From JAVBME01 sp031552765 (GTDB taxonomy: Bacteria; Bacillota; Negativicutes; Acidaminococcales; JAISLQ01), in contig JAVBME010000030.1 of the NCBI GenBank assembly GCA_031552765.1, forward strand, positions 1 to 57,158: DNA of 57,158 bases, written 5' to 3'. Below the pieces are notes generated by a model, which ran no database searches, was not told the DNA's origin, and saw only the letters and a program-made list of their open reading frames with translations. Shown piece after piece: positions 33,468 to 42,918 of this stretch. Positions within the stretch are counted from its first letter, which is position 1; the number at the start of each line of letters is the position of its first letter. Position numbers and translations under genes: made by a program.

Positions 33468-33602
33468 TTATGCAGAAAGCTTTTTGCGGCCCCTGGCACG
33501 GCGGCGTTTTAAAACAATGCGCCCGCCTACAGTCTTCATGCGTTCACGAAAACCGTGAGTACGCTTACGCCACAAATTATTTGGCTGGTATGTGCGCTTC
33601 AT
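33468..33602 (-). CDS. rpmH: 50S ribosomal protein L34
   Basis: 44 aa: MKRTYQPNNLWRKRTHGF, then RMKTVGGRIVLKRRRARGRK and KLSA. This is a full-length, very typical L34. A GGAGG site precedes the ATG at 33600-33602. It heads the rpmH-rnpA-yidD-yidC-jag series next to the origin. Confidence 0.97.
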   Translation of the reverse strand: MKRTYQPNNLWRKRTHGFRERMKTVGGRIVLKRRRARGRKKLSA

Positions 33603-33662
33603 ATCTTAAACCTCCTCTGCGGATATAAATTGACAAGTATCGTTTTATAGATAACTAAAGAA

Positions 33663-33691
33663 ATTATATGTCAGCAAGGCACCACTGTCAA
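33663..33691 (-). promoter_or_regulatory. Promoter of rpmH
   Basis: Minus-strand perfect TTGACA (33686-33691), 17-bp spacer and perfect TATAAT (33663-33668), about 60 bp before rpmH. Confidence 0.9.
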
Positions 33692-33701
33692 GAAATATTC
33701 C

Positions 33702-33852
33702 TGTTGATAATCTTTATTTTTGTTGATAACTTTATCGTTATAAAAGAAGAATTTATTATTCTTGCTTAGAATCTTTATTTTTGCTAATATTATTGTTGAT
33801 AAAATCCATTATTTTCCTATCAAACACCCCCTTAACAACTAGGTTATCCACA
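33702..33852. other. oriC: Origin of replication, upstream DnaA-box cluster
   Basis: In the rpmH-dnaA spacer there are three TGTTGATAA boxes (33702-33710, 33721-33729, 33794-33802; reverse orientation of TTATCAACA) and one perfect TTATCCACA (33844-33852). The sequence around is strongly AT-rich. Together with the cluster after dnaA this is a bipartite oriC. Gene direction also switches here. Confidence 0.88.
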
Positions 33853-33927
33853 AGCTTTGAAGGTTTTCAACAGCTTTAGCTAAACCCGCTATTTTAATTA
33901 TAAACCGATAAAGAGGTATCTATAAAT

Positions 33928-35319
33928 ATGTCCACAAATAAAGCCGCGTTATTATGGGAACAAGTACTTACACAAATAGAAAAGGAAATACCGGGGCGTA
34001 CTTTCGAGACCTGGATAAAACCGCTTGTCCCTTTAAATATGGATGAAAAGTCCTTTGAACTGGGAGCATCTAAAAATTTTGTCAAAGAATGGATAGAAGA
34101 CCATTTTTCCGGCAAGATCTCCGCTATACTCAATGAAGTTGCCGGACAATCTTTTGTCTTGGCCATAACAAATATGGAAGACGGTAAAAACGACGACATA
34201 CCGGAAAAAAATCTGGAAAAAAGCAATGAATTCCTTTCCCTGCGCGAAGAACAATCAATCATAAAATCTGCCCTGCCTTTAAACAAAGATGATATTTCCG
34301 CCAGTATCAACAAAAAGTATACTTTTGATAATTTTGTCATAGGCAATTCAAACCGTTTTGCCTGCGCGGCTTCCCGGGCCGTGGCAGAAGCTCCGGCCAG
34401 AGCGTATAATCCGTTATTTTTGTACGGAGGGGTGGGCCTGGGGAAAACCCATCTGATGTATGCTATAGGAAACGAAATAAAAGCGAACAATCCTGCCCTA
34501 AACGTGCTTTATATATCAAGCGAATTGTTTACAAACGAGCTGATAAACTCCATAAGAGATAAAAATACGGAAAAATTTCGTCAAAAATACCGCAATATAG
34601 ACTGCCTGATGGTAGACGACATACAGTTTATAGCAAACAAAGAACATACGCAGGAAGAGTTTTTCCACACGTTTAATACTCTGCACAACTCCAACAAACA
34701 AATCATCATATCCAGCGACCGGCCGCCCAAAGAAATAACTACCCTGGAAGAAAGGCTTCGTTCACGCTTTGAACAAGGATTGATAACAGACATCCAACCG
34801 CCTGACATAGAAACAAGGATCGCCATACTGCAAAAAAAGGCTATAATGCAAAACCTCGAAATACCTAGCGATGTCATAACATTTGTCGCCAGCAAGATAC
34901 AAAATAACATCAGAGAACTAGAAGGCGCTCTTTTAAGAATAGTAGCCTTTTCCTCTGTGAACAAACTTCCCATAAATATGGACGCAGCAACAGAATCCCT
35001 AAAAAATATCATAGACACAGACAGCGGAAAGCCTGTCACCATAGAAAAAATACAAGATACCATCTGTTCACACTATAAAATAAAAAAAGAAGAACTACTG
35101 GCTAAAAAGCGCACCAGAAATATAGTATATCCGCGCCAAATAGCAATGTATCTTTGCCGTGAGCTTACAGACTCATCACTGCCCAGGATAGGTGAAATGT
35201 TTGGCGGCAGAGACCATACGACAGTAATACACGCCATAGAAAAAATACACAAAGAGATTGAAATAGGCGGCGAACTGTCTAAAGAAATACAATCTTTCAT
35301 TAAAAAAATCAATTCTTGA
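33928..35319 (+). CDS. dnaA: Chromosomal replication initiator DnaA
   Basis: 463 aa. Domain I (residues 1-85, LWEQVLTQIEKEIPGRTFETWIKPL), a short variable domain II, an AAA+ domain with Walker A GGVGLGKTH near 170, Walker B CLMVDDIQF, and a C-terminal domain IV with the box-binding GGRDHTTVIHAI signature. It starts replication at the flanking boxes. The ATG at 33928 has a GAGGT site. Confidence 0.97.
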   Translation: MSTNKAALLWEQVLTQIEKEIPGRTFETWIKPLVPLNMDEKSFELGASKNFVKEWIEDHFSGKISAILNEVAGQSFVLAITNMEDGKNDDIPEKNLEKSNEFLSLREEQSIIKSALPLNKDDISASINKKYTFDNFVIGNSNRFACAASRAVAEAPARAYNPLFLYGGVGLGKTHLMYAIGNEIKANNPALNVLYISSELFTNELINSIRDKNTEKFRQKYRNIDCLMVDDIQFIANKEHTQEEFFHTFNTLHNSNKQIIISSDRPPKEITTLEERLRSRFEQGLITDIQPPDIETRIAILQKKAIMQNLEIPSDVITFVASKIQNNIRELEGALLRIVAFSSVNKLPINMDAATESLKNIIDTDSGKPVTIEKIQDTICSHYKIKKEELLAKKRTRNIVYPRQIAMYLCRELTDSSLPRIGEMFGGRDHTTVIHAIEKIHKEIEIGGELSKEIQSFIKKINS

Positions 35320-35386
35320 TATCCTGTGCAAAAACTTCTTGAAAACATATGGACAAACCAGGCAAAAAACATAAAAGCATTTTCCC

Positions 35387-35497
35387 TGTTGATTATGTTG
35401 ATAACCAACAAACATTTTCCCTGTACTTAACCACAAATTATCAACAGTTAAAATACAGCCATACTCTCTACTTTTAAAATTATAAACAATATCAACA
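35387..35497. other. oriC: Origin of replication, dnaA-dnaN DnaA-box cluster
   Basis: The 245-bp dnaA-dnaN spacer contains TGTTGATTA (35387-35395) directly abutting TGTTGATAA (35396-35404), then TTAACCACA (35427-35435), TTATCAACA (35438-35446) and ATATCAACA (35489-35497). These are perfect or one-mismatch DnaA boxes. No gene is present in this spacer. Confidence 0.85.
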
Positions 35498-35564
35498 GCA
35501 CCTAATACTACGGTTACTAAAATTATTAAGTTAATAAGCATTAAAAAACAACGGAGGGAACAAC

Positions 35565-36677
35565 ATGAAAATAATATGCTCTACTAAGAAATTAAATAAA
35601 GTCGCGCAAATACTACAAAAAGCGTTACCGACAAAAGCGGTGAATCCTATATTGACTGGAATTTATGTAAAAGCGGAAGATGACAAGATAGAACTTCAAG
35701 CTACAGATTATGAAATAGGCATATCCTGCGTCATCGAAGCAACAGTAGAAGAAAAAGGCCAAGCGATACTGCCGGGAAACTACTTTACCAACCTGATAAG
35801 GAGACTTTCCGGCGAAGATGTTACTATAAGCCAGAGTAAAGAAGAAAATAAAGTAGTAATCTCATCCGGCGACTATGAAACAGACCTTGTCTGTATGCCT
35901 GTAGAAGAATATCCGGTACTAAGCAAGCTTGCCGTAAGCAACTTTATAAAAATCAAGGATGAAGTATTTAAAGATCTTATAAAAAAGACGGTTTTTGCTT
36001 GTTCAAATGATGATTCAAGACCTGTTTTTACTGGTGTATTGATGGTCGTTAAGGGAAAAGAGATAGTGTTTGTCGCGACAAACACTCATAGAATGGCTTT
36101 GAAAAAATATGAATTTGAAACTGAAAACGGCAATTTTTCTATGATAATACCGTCAAAAGTCCTTCGGGAAATAGAGCGGATAAATATCAGCGACCTGCCG
36201 GAAGACATTTTGGTGAGCTGGAAAAACAGGCAGATAGCCATAAGGATAGACGATATTTATATTGAATCATTGCTCATAGAGGGCAGCTTTCCCGATTATA
36301 AAAGGGTCATACCGGCAAGTTTCACCAAAACGGCCAAATTTCGCGCAAGCGATCTGCTTGGCGCTGTAGAAAGGGTCTCTTTGTTGTTTAAAGAAGGAGA
36401 ATACAATGTCTTGCGTCTTAACATAGACAATGAAAAGATAGTCGTAACTTCAAACAACCCTGAAATGGGAAAAGCGAAAGAAGTAATAGCTTGCGAAAAC
36501 AGCGGCGGTCAAATAGATATAGCTTTCAATTCACGCTATCTTACAGATATACTAAAGAATATAGATACAGAAAACGCTGTTATAAGTCTCAATAGTTCTG
36601 TAAGCCCAGCCTGTATCAATCCGGAAAATGACGAAAGCTATTCTTATATAGTGACGCCTGTGCGGGTGGCATATTAA
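35565..36677 (+). CDS. dnaN: DNA polymerase III sliding clamp, beta subunit
   Basis: 370 aa, three clamp domains. It starts MKIICSTKKLNKVAQILQKALP and ends YSYIVTPVRVAY, the expected clamp C-terminus. Family segment GIYVKAEDDKIELQATDYEIGI is present. Strong GGAGGG site before ATG. It follows dnaA as in nearly all Firmicutes. Confidence 0.97.
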   Translation: MKIICSTKKLNKVAQILQKALPTKAVNPILTGIYVKAEDDKIELQATDYEIGISCVIEATVEEKGQAILPGNYFTNLIRRLSGEDVTISQSKEENKVVISSGDYETDLVCMPVEEYPVLSKLAVSNFIKIKDEVFKDLIKKTVFACSNDDSRPVFTGVLMVVKGKEIVFVATNTHRMALKKYEFETENGNFSMIIPSKVLREIERINISDLPEDILVSWKNRQIAIRIDDIYIESLLIEGSFPDYKRVIPASFTKTAKFRASDLLGAVERVSLLFKEGEYNVLRLNIDNEKIVVTSNNPEMGKAKEVIACENSGGQIDIAFNSRYLTDILKNIDTENAVISLNSSVSPACINPENDESYSYIVTPVRVAY

Positions 36678-36679
36678 AA

Positions 36680-36913
36680 GTGGAAAAAATAATAGTAGAA
36701 ATAAAGGGAGAATTTATTACACTTGATAACCTTTTGAAATACGCCGGAGTGGTAGACAGCGGCGGGCAGGCTGGACAAGTGATAAGTGAAGGTTTGGTAA
36801 AAATAAACGGGCAGACAGTAAAAGAAAAGAGAAAAAAAGTGCGTCCGGACGACGAAGTTGCTTTTTCTGCTTTTCTCTTGTCAATAACATTGGAGAAAGA
36901 TGAAAGTAAATAA
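36680..36913 (+). CDS. yaaA: S4-domain RNA-binding protein (YaaA/RlbA)
   Basis: 77 aa with an S4 fold: ITLDNLLKYAGVVDSGGQAGQVI, SEGLVKINGQTVKEKRKKVRPDDEV. It starts at GTG 36680, three bases after dnaN, and overlaps recF by 14 bases. Conserved between dnaN and recF; thought to act in ribosome biogenesis. Confidence 0.92.
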   Translation: MEKIIVEIKGEFITLDNLLKYAGVVDSGGQAGQVISEGLVKINGQTVKEKRKKVRPDDEVAFSAFLLSITLEKDESK

Positions 36914-38030
36914 GCTATCGCTGAATAATTTTCGTAATTATGAAACAGGAAACTGGCATTTTTCCGACCAAGTGAATGTTTTTTATGGCGATAATGGCCA
37001 AGGGAAGACAAATCTTCTGGAAGCCATTTATTTTTCTGCTTTGGGTTCTTCTCATAGGACGTTTCTCGAAAGCGATCTTGTGCGGCAAAATACTGATCAT
37101 ATGTCGCTAATTTTGCACTTTCAATCCGCCTATATAGAAAAAAAGATAACTATAAATAAAAAAAATGAAAAAGCGCGCAAAGAAATAATACTAGATACCA
37201 ATAAGATAAAACCGCGCGAACTAATCGGCGAACTCAAAACTACTATTTTTTCTCCGGAAGATCTTCTAATAGTAAAAAGCGAACCATCTTTTCGCAGACG
37301 TTTTATTGATATGGAATTGGCGCAGGTAAGCAGCAGCTTTTGTTTTTCTTTAGCCAGGTATAATAAGATCGTGCAACAAAGAAATAAATTACTGCATGAG
37401 ATAAGAGAAAAAAACACTTCCGTACGGCTTTTGGAAGCATGGGACGTACAGTTTGCCAAAGAAGCCGCTTACATAGTAAAAATGCGTATAAAAGCCATGG
37501 AAAAGATTTCTCTGCTGGCCAAAAACATTTATCAGGATATAGCCGGAAAAAAAGAGGAAACCGGCTGCGTATATAAACGGCGTGAAAACGGTGGGGACTG
37601 TTTTTTCAATGATAGCAGCCATTTTGAAGAAAATATGGAATGTTTTTACCGGGAGATGCTTTTTTCCCGCCGGGAGAAAGATATTGAACGCGGCTCTACC
37701 GGTGTAGGACCGCACAGAGACGACATACTCTTTACTATCGAAGAGAGGCCGCTAAAGGTATTTGGCTCGCAAGGCCAGCAGAGAAGCTTTGTTTTAGCTT
37801 TGAAACTTGCTGAATTACAATTTATAAAAGATGAGACAGATGAATTTCCCATTTTATTGTTAGATGACGTCATGAGCGAACTTGACCCGGCAAGAAGGAA
37901 CAATCTGTTGGATTTTCTTAATGGTCGGGTTCAGACATTCATAACTTTGACGGACAAGGAACTGATAAATAATTTTAAAAATGCCAGCTATTACTATGTT
38001 CAAGGTGGAAAAACTATAGAGGAAAGTTAA
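36900..38030 (+). CDS. recF: DNA replication and repair protein RecF
   Basis: 376 aa SMC-like ATPase. Walker A GDNGQGKTNLLEA near residues 30-42, signature/Walker B region ILLLDDVMSELDPARRNNLL. It helps load RecA at gaps and stalled forks. Standard length and place. Confidence 0.96.
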   Translation: MKVNKLSLNNFRNYETGNWHFSDQVNVFYGDNGQGKTNLLEAIYFSALGSSHRTFLESDLVRQNTDHMSLILHFQSAYIEKKITINKKNEKARKEIILDTNKIKPRELIGELKTTIFSPEDLLIVKSEPSFRRRFIDMELAQVSSSFCFSLARYNKIVQQRNKLLHEIREKNTSVRLLEAWDVQFAKEAAYIVKMRIKAMEKISLLAKNIYQDIAGKKEETGCVYKRRENGGDCFFNDSSHFEENMECFYREMLFSRREKDIERGSTGVGPHRDDILFTIEERPLKVFGSQGQQRSFVLALKLAELQFIKDETDEFPILLLDDVMSELDPARRNNLLDFLNGRVQTFITLTDKELINNFKNASYYYVQGGKTIEES

Positions 38031-38032
38031 AT

Positions 38033-38899
38033 ATGGAAATAGATGGTATAATAAATAAGATATTGGGCAGTAAAAAAAAGCGTGAACAATATTGCTCTGC
38101 GTTGTTGAAACTTCGTTGGAGCGAGATAGCGGGACTGCAAATAGCAAAGAAAAGTTCTCCGGGCAGGCTAGATAACGGAGTGTTATTTTTGAAGGTCGCC
38201 GGTTCGGCCTGGGCGCATAATCTATTGACCATGAAAAAAGAATTTCTTGCAAAAATTAATGCTTTTTCTCCTGTTATTGCTTTAAAGATTAAGATAGATG
38301 ATATCAAAATAGTCAATGTGGCAAAAATAGAAGAACCGGCGCAACTTGTACAGGAGGCAGAAGAACTATCTTTACCGGATTTGACAGATGAAGAAATAAG
38401 CAAGATAGAAGAAAAAGTTTTTCCTATGCAGAACCAAATTTTAGCCAGCAGCATTTCCCGGATAATGATAAAAGACAGAAAACGGCAAAAATATTACTGG
38501 CAAACAAACGGGCGGCGTTGTGAAATTTGTGGCGCAGTGCTGTCTTACAAGAAAAAAAGATGTGTAGTTTGTGAAAAAGATAAAGTGCAAAAAGACAATG
38601 AAAAACTGTCCGCAGTTTTTTATGATTTGCCGTGGATAGAATACCAGGATGCACAAAAAGAAGTTATCTGCTCATATAGCGAATTTGTATCCGTTCAGCA
38701 GGAATGCCGGCAAAAATTTTTGTTGCGGGCACTTGCCAAAAATGCCAAAAACAGTGATATACGGCGTTATGTAATGATAAAAACCGGCTGTCCGATTGTT
38801 TTATTGACGGAAAAAATCGTCGATTCTACAATGGAAGAGGCAAGGAGGCTAAATCATGTACCTGCACTTGGGTTCAGACGTCATGATCCCCGTTACTAA
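38033..38899 (+). CDS. DciA-like (DUF721) protein with zinc ribbon and C-terminal extension
   Basis: 288 aa. The N-terminal ~95 residues match DUF721/DciA (LRWSEIAGLQIAKKSSPGRL, NGVLFLKVAGSAWAHNLLTMKKEFLAKIN), a family that loads or interacts with DnaB helicase in many bacteria. After a helical linker come two cysteine pairs, C163-x2-C166 and C177-x2-C180, typical of a zinc ribbon, and then a further ~105 residues I do not recognise. Most DUF721 proteins are only 100-170 aa. It sits between recF and gyrB where Firmicutes often carry DUF721. Confidence 0.82.
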   Translation: MEIDGIINKILGSKKKREQYCSALLKLRWSEIAGLQIAKKSSPGRLDNGVLFLKVAGSAWAHNLLTMKKEFLAKINAFSPVIALKIKIDDIKIVNVAKIEEPAQLVQEAEELSLPDLTDEEISKIEEKVFPMQNQILASSISRIMIKDRKRQKYYWQTNGRRCEICGAVLSYKKKRCVVCEKDKVQKDNEKLSAVFYDLPWIEYQDAQKEVICSYSEFVSVQQECRQKFLLRALAKNAKNSDIRRYVMIKTGCPIVLLTEKIVDSTMEEARRLNHVPALGFRRHDPRY

Positions 38900-39092
38900 A
38901 ATAATAGGGATATTTGATTTACCTGTGATGGAGGCCAGTTCTTTAAGTATGCCGTGGGCAGATGGAATGAAAAATGGAAAATATACCAGTTTTTTATTGA
39001 CAGATACAGGCATATTTTTTTCTGAAATTTCTTCCATTACCTTGAAAAAACGGGCAGATAACCTGTTTTCTCAAGAATATACTGATCAATAA
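38856..39092 (+). CDS. remB: RemB-like extracellular matrix regulator
   Basis: 78 aa. MYLHLGSDVMIPVTKIIGIFDLP resembles RemB/YaaB of Bacillus, as does its place between recF and gyrB. It overlaps the DciA-like gene by 44 bases in another frame, and ATG 38856 lies after AGGAGGC. RemB homologues influence biofilm-matrix genes in Bacillus; the role here is unknown. Confidence 0.85.
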   Translation: MYLHLGSDVMIPVTKIIGIFDLPVMEASSLSMPWADGMKNGKYTSFLLTDTGIFFSEISSITLKKRADNLFSQEYTDQ

Positions 39093-39113
39093 AAACAAAG
39101 GAAAGAGGAAATC

Positions 39114-41048
39114 ATGAGTAATGACGGTAATGGCACAACAGTAAACGGTAATTATGGCGCGCAGGATATACAAGTTCTTGAAGGGATGGAACATGTCAGG
39201 CTGCGCCCGGCCATGTATATAGGCAGTACTACAAGCAGAGGCCTGCACCACTTGGTATATGAAGTTGTAGATAATAGCATAGACGAAGCTCTAGCCGGTT
39301 ATTGCGATAAAATAGAGGTCACTATCGGCCAGGACAATAGCATAACCGTTACTGATAACGGCCGCGGCGTTCCAGTCGATATGCATGCTACCGGCCGCCC
39401 CGCTGTAGAAGTAGTAATGACAAAATTGAACGCCGGCGGTAAATTTGGCGGTGAAGGCTATAAAGTATCCGGCGGCCTGCATGGCGTCGGCGTATCTGTC
39501 GTAAATGCTTTGAGCGAATTTATGAATGTACAGGTAGAGCGTGATGGTAAATGTTACCATATAGGTTTTGCCCGTGGCGAAGTGGTCAGTGAGCTCTCTG
39601 AAATAGGGGAGTCGTGTTGTACAGGCACAAAAGTGCATTTTTTGCCGGACAGGGAAATATTTAAAGAGGACTATGTATTTAGCTATGATGTTTTACGCCA
39701 CCGCATGCGCGAGCTGGCTTTTCTGAATAAAAATATCAGTATCGCACTAATGGACGAACGTACCGGCGAAAGCCAGGTATTCCACTATGAAGGCGGTATC
39801 AACGCTTTTGTGCAATATATGAACACCAATAAGGACACGCTTTTTGAGACGCCGATTTATATTGAGGGAGCGCAAGATTATACTGTGGTTGAGATTTCTT
39901 TGCAATACAATGACAGCTACAGTGAAAACATCATGTCTTTTGTCAATAATATAAATACGGAAGAAGGCGGCACCCATCTGAGCGGTTTTAAGGTGGCGTT
40001 GACGCGCAGCCTTAATGATTATGCCAGGAAGCTCAACATGCTCAAAGAAAGCGATGAAAACCTCAGTGGCGACGATGCCCGTGAAGGTTTGACCGCTGTC
40101 ATAAGCGTCAAAATGCGCGACCCACAGTTTGAAGGGCAGACCAAAACCAAACTCAATAACGGCGAAGTACAGGGTATAGTGAGCAAGCTGCTGGGAGAAG
40201 GTTTGAATGAATTTTTTGAAGAACATCCTGCTATAACAAAAAGAGTAATAGAAAAAGCCATACTGGCTGCCCGCGCCCGGGCGGCGGCGCGAAAAGCGCG
40301 TGAGCTTACGCGGAGAAAAACTGCTTTTGACGGCGGCGCACTTCCTGGCAAACTAGCTGATTGTTCCAGTAAAGACAATGTACAAACGGAAATTTACCTT
40401 GTAGAAGGCGATTCGGCCGGCGGTTCGGCCAAACAGGGACGGGACAGGCAGTTCCAGGCGATACTGCCTTTGCGCGGCAAAATACTCAATGTAGAAAAAG
40501 CGCGCCTTGATAAAATCCTTGGCAATGAAGAGATACGTTCCATGGTGACTGCGTTCGGCAGCGGCATAGGCGATGAATTTGATATGGAAAAACGGCGCTA
40601 CGGCAAGATAATAATCATGACGGACGCGGACGTTGACGGGGCGCATATCAGGACGCTGCTGCTAACATTCTTTTACCGTTATATGCCGGAATTTATCAAA
40701 GACGGCCGTGTTTTTATTGCGCAGCCGCCGCTCTACCTTGTCAAAAAAGGCCGCGAACAGTGGTATCTTTACAGCGATGAGGAACTCGACAGTTTGCTCA
40801 CCCGTATTGGCCGGGATGGCAATATAGGAGTGCAGCGGTATAAAGGCCTTGGCGAAATGAACCCGGAGCAGTTGTGGGAAACTACGATGAACCCGGAAGC
40901 GCGGACTATTTTAGAAGTAAAATATGACGAAGAATTGGATAAGCTGGAAGTAGACCAGATTTTCTCTGTGTTGATGGGTGATAAAGTCGAGCCGCGAAGG
41001 CAGTTTATCGAAGAGCATGCCGGTGAAGTGCGCAACCTTGATATTTAA
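39114..41048 (+). CDS. gyrB: DNA gyrase subunit B
   Basis: 644 aa. GHKL ATPase motifs VYEVVDNSIDEA and VTDNGRGVPVDMH; KVSGGLHGVGVSVVNAL; Toprim motifs LVEGDSAGGSAKQGRDR and TDADVDGAHIR; C-terminus HAGEVRNLDI. Complete. The 7-bp site AAGGAAAGAGG precedes ATG 39114. It is separated from gyrA by a 10-kb interval, unlike the usual adjacent arrangement. Confidence 0.97.
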   Translation: MSNDGNGTTVNGNYGAQDIQVLEGMEHVRLRPAMYIGSTTSRGLHHLVYEVVDNSIDEALAGYCDKIEVTIGQDNSITVTDNGRGVPVDMHATGRPAVEVVMTKLNAGGKFGGEGYKVSGGLHGVGVSVVNALSEFMNVQVERDGKCYHIGFARGEVVSELSEIGESCCTGTKVHFLPDREIFKEDYVFSYDVLRHRMRELAFLNKNISIALMDERTGESQVFHYEGGINAFVQYMNTNKDTLFETPIYIEGAQDYTVVEISLQYNDSYSENIMSFVNNINTEEGGTHLSGFKVALTRSLNDYARKLNMLKESDENLSGDDAREGLTAVISVKMRDPQFEGQTKTKLNNGEVQGIVSKLLGEGLNEFFEEHPAITKRVIEKAILAARARAAARKARELTRRKTAFDGGALPGKLADCSSKDNVQTEIYLVEGDSAGGSAKQGRDRQFQAILPLRGKILNVEKARLDKILGNEEIRSMVTAFGSGIGDEFDMEKRRYGKIIIMTDADVDGAHIRTLLLTFFYRYMPEFIKDGRVFIAQPPLYLVKKGREQWYLYSDEELDSLLTRIGRDGNIGVQRYKGLGEMNPEQLWETTMNPEARTILEVKYDEELDKLEVDQIFSVLMGDKVEPRRQFIEEHAGEVRNLDI

Positions 41049-41081
41049 TAAGGCAAATGCATATAAAAGGAGCTGACAGTA

Positions 41082-41510
41082 ATGAGCATGTATGATAAGG
41101 AAAGAATGCGCGAGATGATAAAAAATCCGCTCTTTCGTGCCGCTAACCCCGATTTGTGCAAACGTTTCGAACAGGAAGAAAAAGAAGCCGAGGCTGAAAA
41201 TAAAATCAAGGAATACCTTAGAGAACACCCGGGGGCGTCTTTTGCCGAACTGATAATAAAAGCGAAAGTGGACATAAAAGTATTGGAATCGCTTATTGCC
41301 GACGGCCGGGTAGATATCAAGATAACGGCGGCCGACCGCGAGCATCTGGAAGAAATACAAAAAGAAATGCTGGCTAATTTAAATAAAATAGGCGGATCGT
41401 TGCATGAATCGCATGTGAAAAAACAAAAAGAGCACGAGGAAGCGACCAGGGCGTCCGGCATGTATAGTAAAAAAGACAAACTTGGCACAGACCAACAGCC
41501 GCGCAAATAA
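41082..41510 (+). CDS. Hypothetical protein with a helix-turn-helix-like segment
   Basis: 142 aa, very charged. The central part KIKEYLREHPGASFAELIIKAKVDIKVLESLIADGRVDI (about 45-83, read in pieces) resembles the C-terminal HTH of YvyF-type flagellar-operon proteins, but the zinc-finger half is absent. The C-terminus is polar and probably disordered. The site AAAAGGAGCTG lies before ATG 41082. It is the last plus-strand gene before the opposite-strand block. Identity uncertain. Confidence 0.6.
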   Translation: MSMYDKERMREMIKNPLFRAANPDLCKRFEQEEKEAEAENKIKEYLREHPGASFAELIIKAKVDIKVLESLIADGRVDIKITAADREHLEEIQKEMLANLNKIGGSLHESHVKKQKEHEEATRASGMYSKKDKLGTDQQPRK

Positions 41511-41560
41511 AACTTCAACGCCCCTGCCGCCTTACAAATGGCGGCAGGGGCGTTGAGTTT
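41511..41560. terminator. Bidirectional terminator
   Basis: Perfect 17-bp arms 41515-41531 and 41540-41556 (core CGCCCCTGCCGCC/GGCGGCAGGGGCG) with an 8-base loop, between convergent genes. Flanking AAAACT/AGTTT gives short T-rich exits on both strands. Confidence 0.88.
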
Positions 41561-41568
41561 GTCAGATT

Positions 41569-42867
41569 TTAAAAATACAACCTTGCATAACTCCAAAGAA
41601 GTTTGTCGGAATTGTTGTTTGTTGCAACTGTATCTGTCTGTGATTTAAAATCAAAATACTCTACATTAAGGTCGATATTTTTGCTTGCTACGAAGGTGAC
41701 GCCGGCCATCCAGCCTTTGAAACCGTCAAAGCGCGCGTTGGTTGGCACTTCTTTTCCGAGGTCCAGCTCATGGCCGGTATTTATTACCGTACTGGCCGGA
41801 ACATCATAATAGCCGGCCCGCAAGCTGTAGCTACCGGGTTTATTACGTTTGGCGGCGCCAAAATCTATTTGAGCCGCCCAGCCGTTTTTGCCGGCATTCA
41901 TCAAATTTTGGTCGCCGCGCAAGTATTCGGCGAATAAGCGCCAGTTTGCGTCAAATTGGTAGCCAAGGGCAAACTCAAAGATGTTATTGTTGCCGGAATC
42001 TGTGGTGGCCTGTTTGGCGTCCGTATTGTAATAAGCCAGTTGCGCAGTGAGTTTTTTGCTGAAATCATAACCGAGCAAAGCGCCTGACACCTGATTTTTT
42101 GTGCCATTGGCGCCGCCGAACATCTCCGGGTTGGTGAAAGTTGGGCGCATTACAAAAAGATCAAGTTTCCAAGCGTTTTTGCTGTAGTTGAATTTCAGGC
42201 CATCGGCGTCCTCGCTAAAAACCAGCCCATAAACAGGCTTGTAGAAAAAGCGGCCGGCAGTAACGCCGATATCGCCTACTTTACCGTTTACCCAGGCATG
42301 GCGCAGTTTAAGATTGGCATCAGTGCCGCCGTCCGCGTTAGTACGCAGGTTTTGGCCGTCATGCTCTAGCATGCCGGTGTAAGACCAGTTGTCGTTGACC
42401 TGGCCGCGCAGCCACAGGCGGGTGCGGATGATGTCTTTATCGGCGCGGGTATTTCTGTCATAAGCATAATCAGATATACGTATTTCGCCGGTTATTTTGA
42501 CATTATCAGAATTTTTTTCCAGTTTGGCTACCCGTACGCCGAGCGTATCCAGTTCGGCGGCAAATTCAACAGCCAGTTTTTCCAGCTGCGCTTTGGTCGC
42601 CGCGTCGGCTTTGTCGCTTTTTGTCATAGCCTTGGCGACTATTTGCGCCATTTCATAACGGGTCATGGTACTGGACCCGGCAAAAGTCCCATCGCCATAA
42701 CCATCAACTATGCCTGCTGTGGCAAGTTTGGACAAGGAGGTGTACGCCCAGTGATTTGCCGGTACATCGGCAAAAGGGTTGGCCGCCGCTACGCTGCCTG
42801 TAAAACCAATAAACAATGCCACAGCCAAGAATAATACAGAAAATCTTTTCAATGCTATTTTCTCCAT
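41569..42867 (-). CDS. SLH-domain outer-membrane porin (OmpM-like)
   Basis: 432 aa. A signal peptide (cleavage near AAA-NP, residue 29/30) is followed by one SLH domain (about 31-82, FADVPANHWAYTSLSKLA and GTFAGSSTMTRYEMAQIVAKAM), a coiled coil (85-115), and a C-terminal ~310-residue antiparallel beta-barrel with alternating Tyr/Trp-rich strands and a terminal aromatic residue (YARLYF). In Negativicutes this type tethers the outer membrane to peptidoglycan through the SLH domain and acts as the main porin. The ATG at 42865-42867 has a weak site; the GGAG inside it could serve the TTG five codons further (MKRFSVLF...). Confidence 0.93.
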   Translation of the reverse strand: MEKIALKRFSVLFLAVALFIGFTGSVAAANPFADVPANHWAYTSLSKLATAGIVDGYGDGTFAGSSTMTRYEMAQIVAKAMTKSDKADAATKAQLEKLAVEFAAELDTLGVRVAKLEKNSDNVKITGEIRISDYAYDRNTRADKDIIRTRLWLRGQVNDNWSYTGMLEHDGQNLRTNADGGTDANLKLRHAWVNGKVGDIGVTAGRFFYKPVYGLVFSEDADGLKFNYSKNAWKLDLFVMRPTFTNPEMFGGANGTKNQVSGALLGYDFSKKLTAQLAYYNTDAKQATTDSGNNNIFEFALGYQFDANWRLFAEYLRGDQNLMNAGKNGWAAQIDFGAAKRNKPGSYSLRAGYYDVPASTVINTGHELDLGKEVPTNARFDGFKGWMAGVTFVASKNIDLNVEYFDFKSQTDTVATNNNSDKLLWSYARLYF

Positions 42868-42918
42868 TCTTTTTATCTTAATATACCAGGGAACTTCTTT
42901 ATCATAAGTGTGAGGCTG

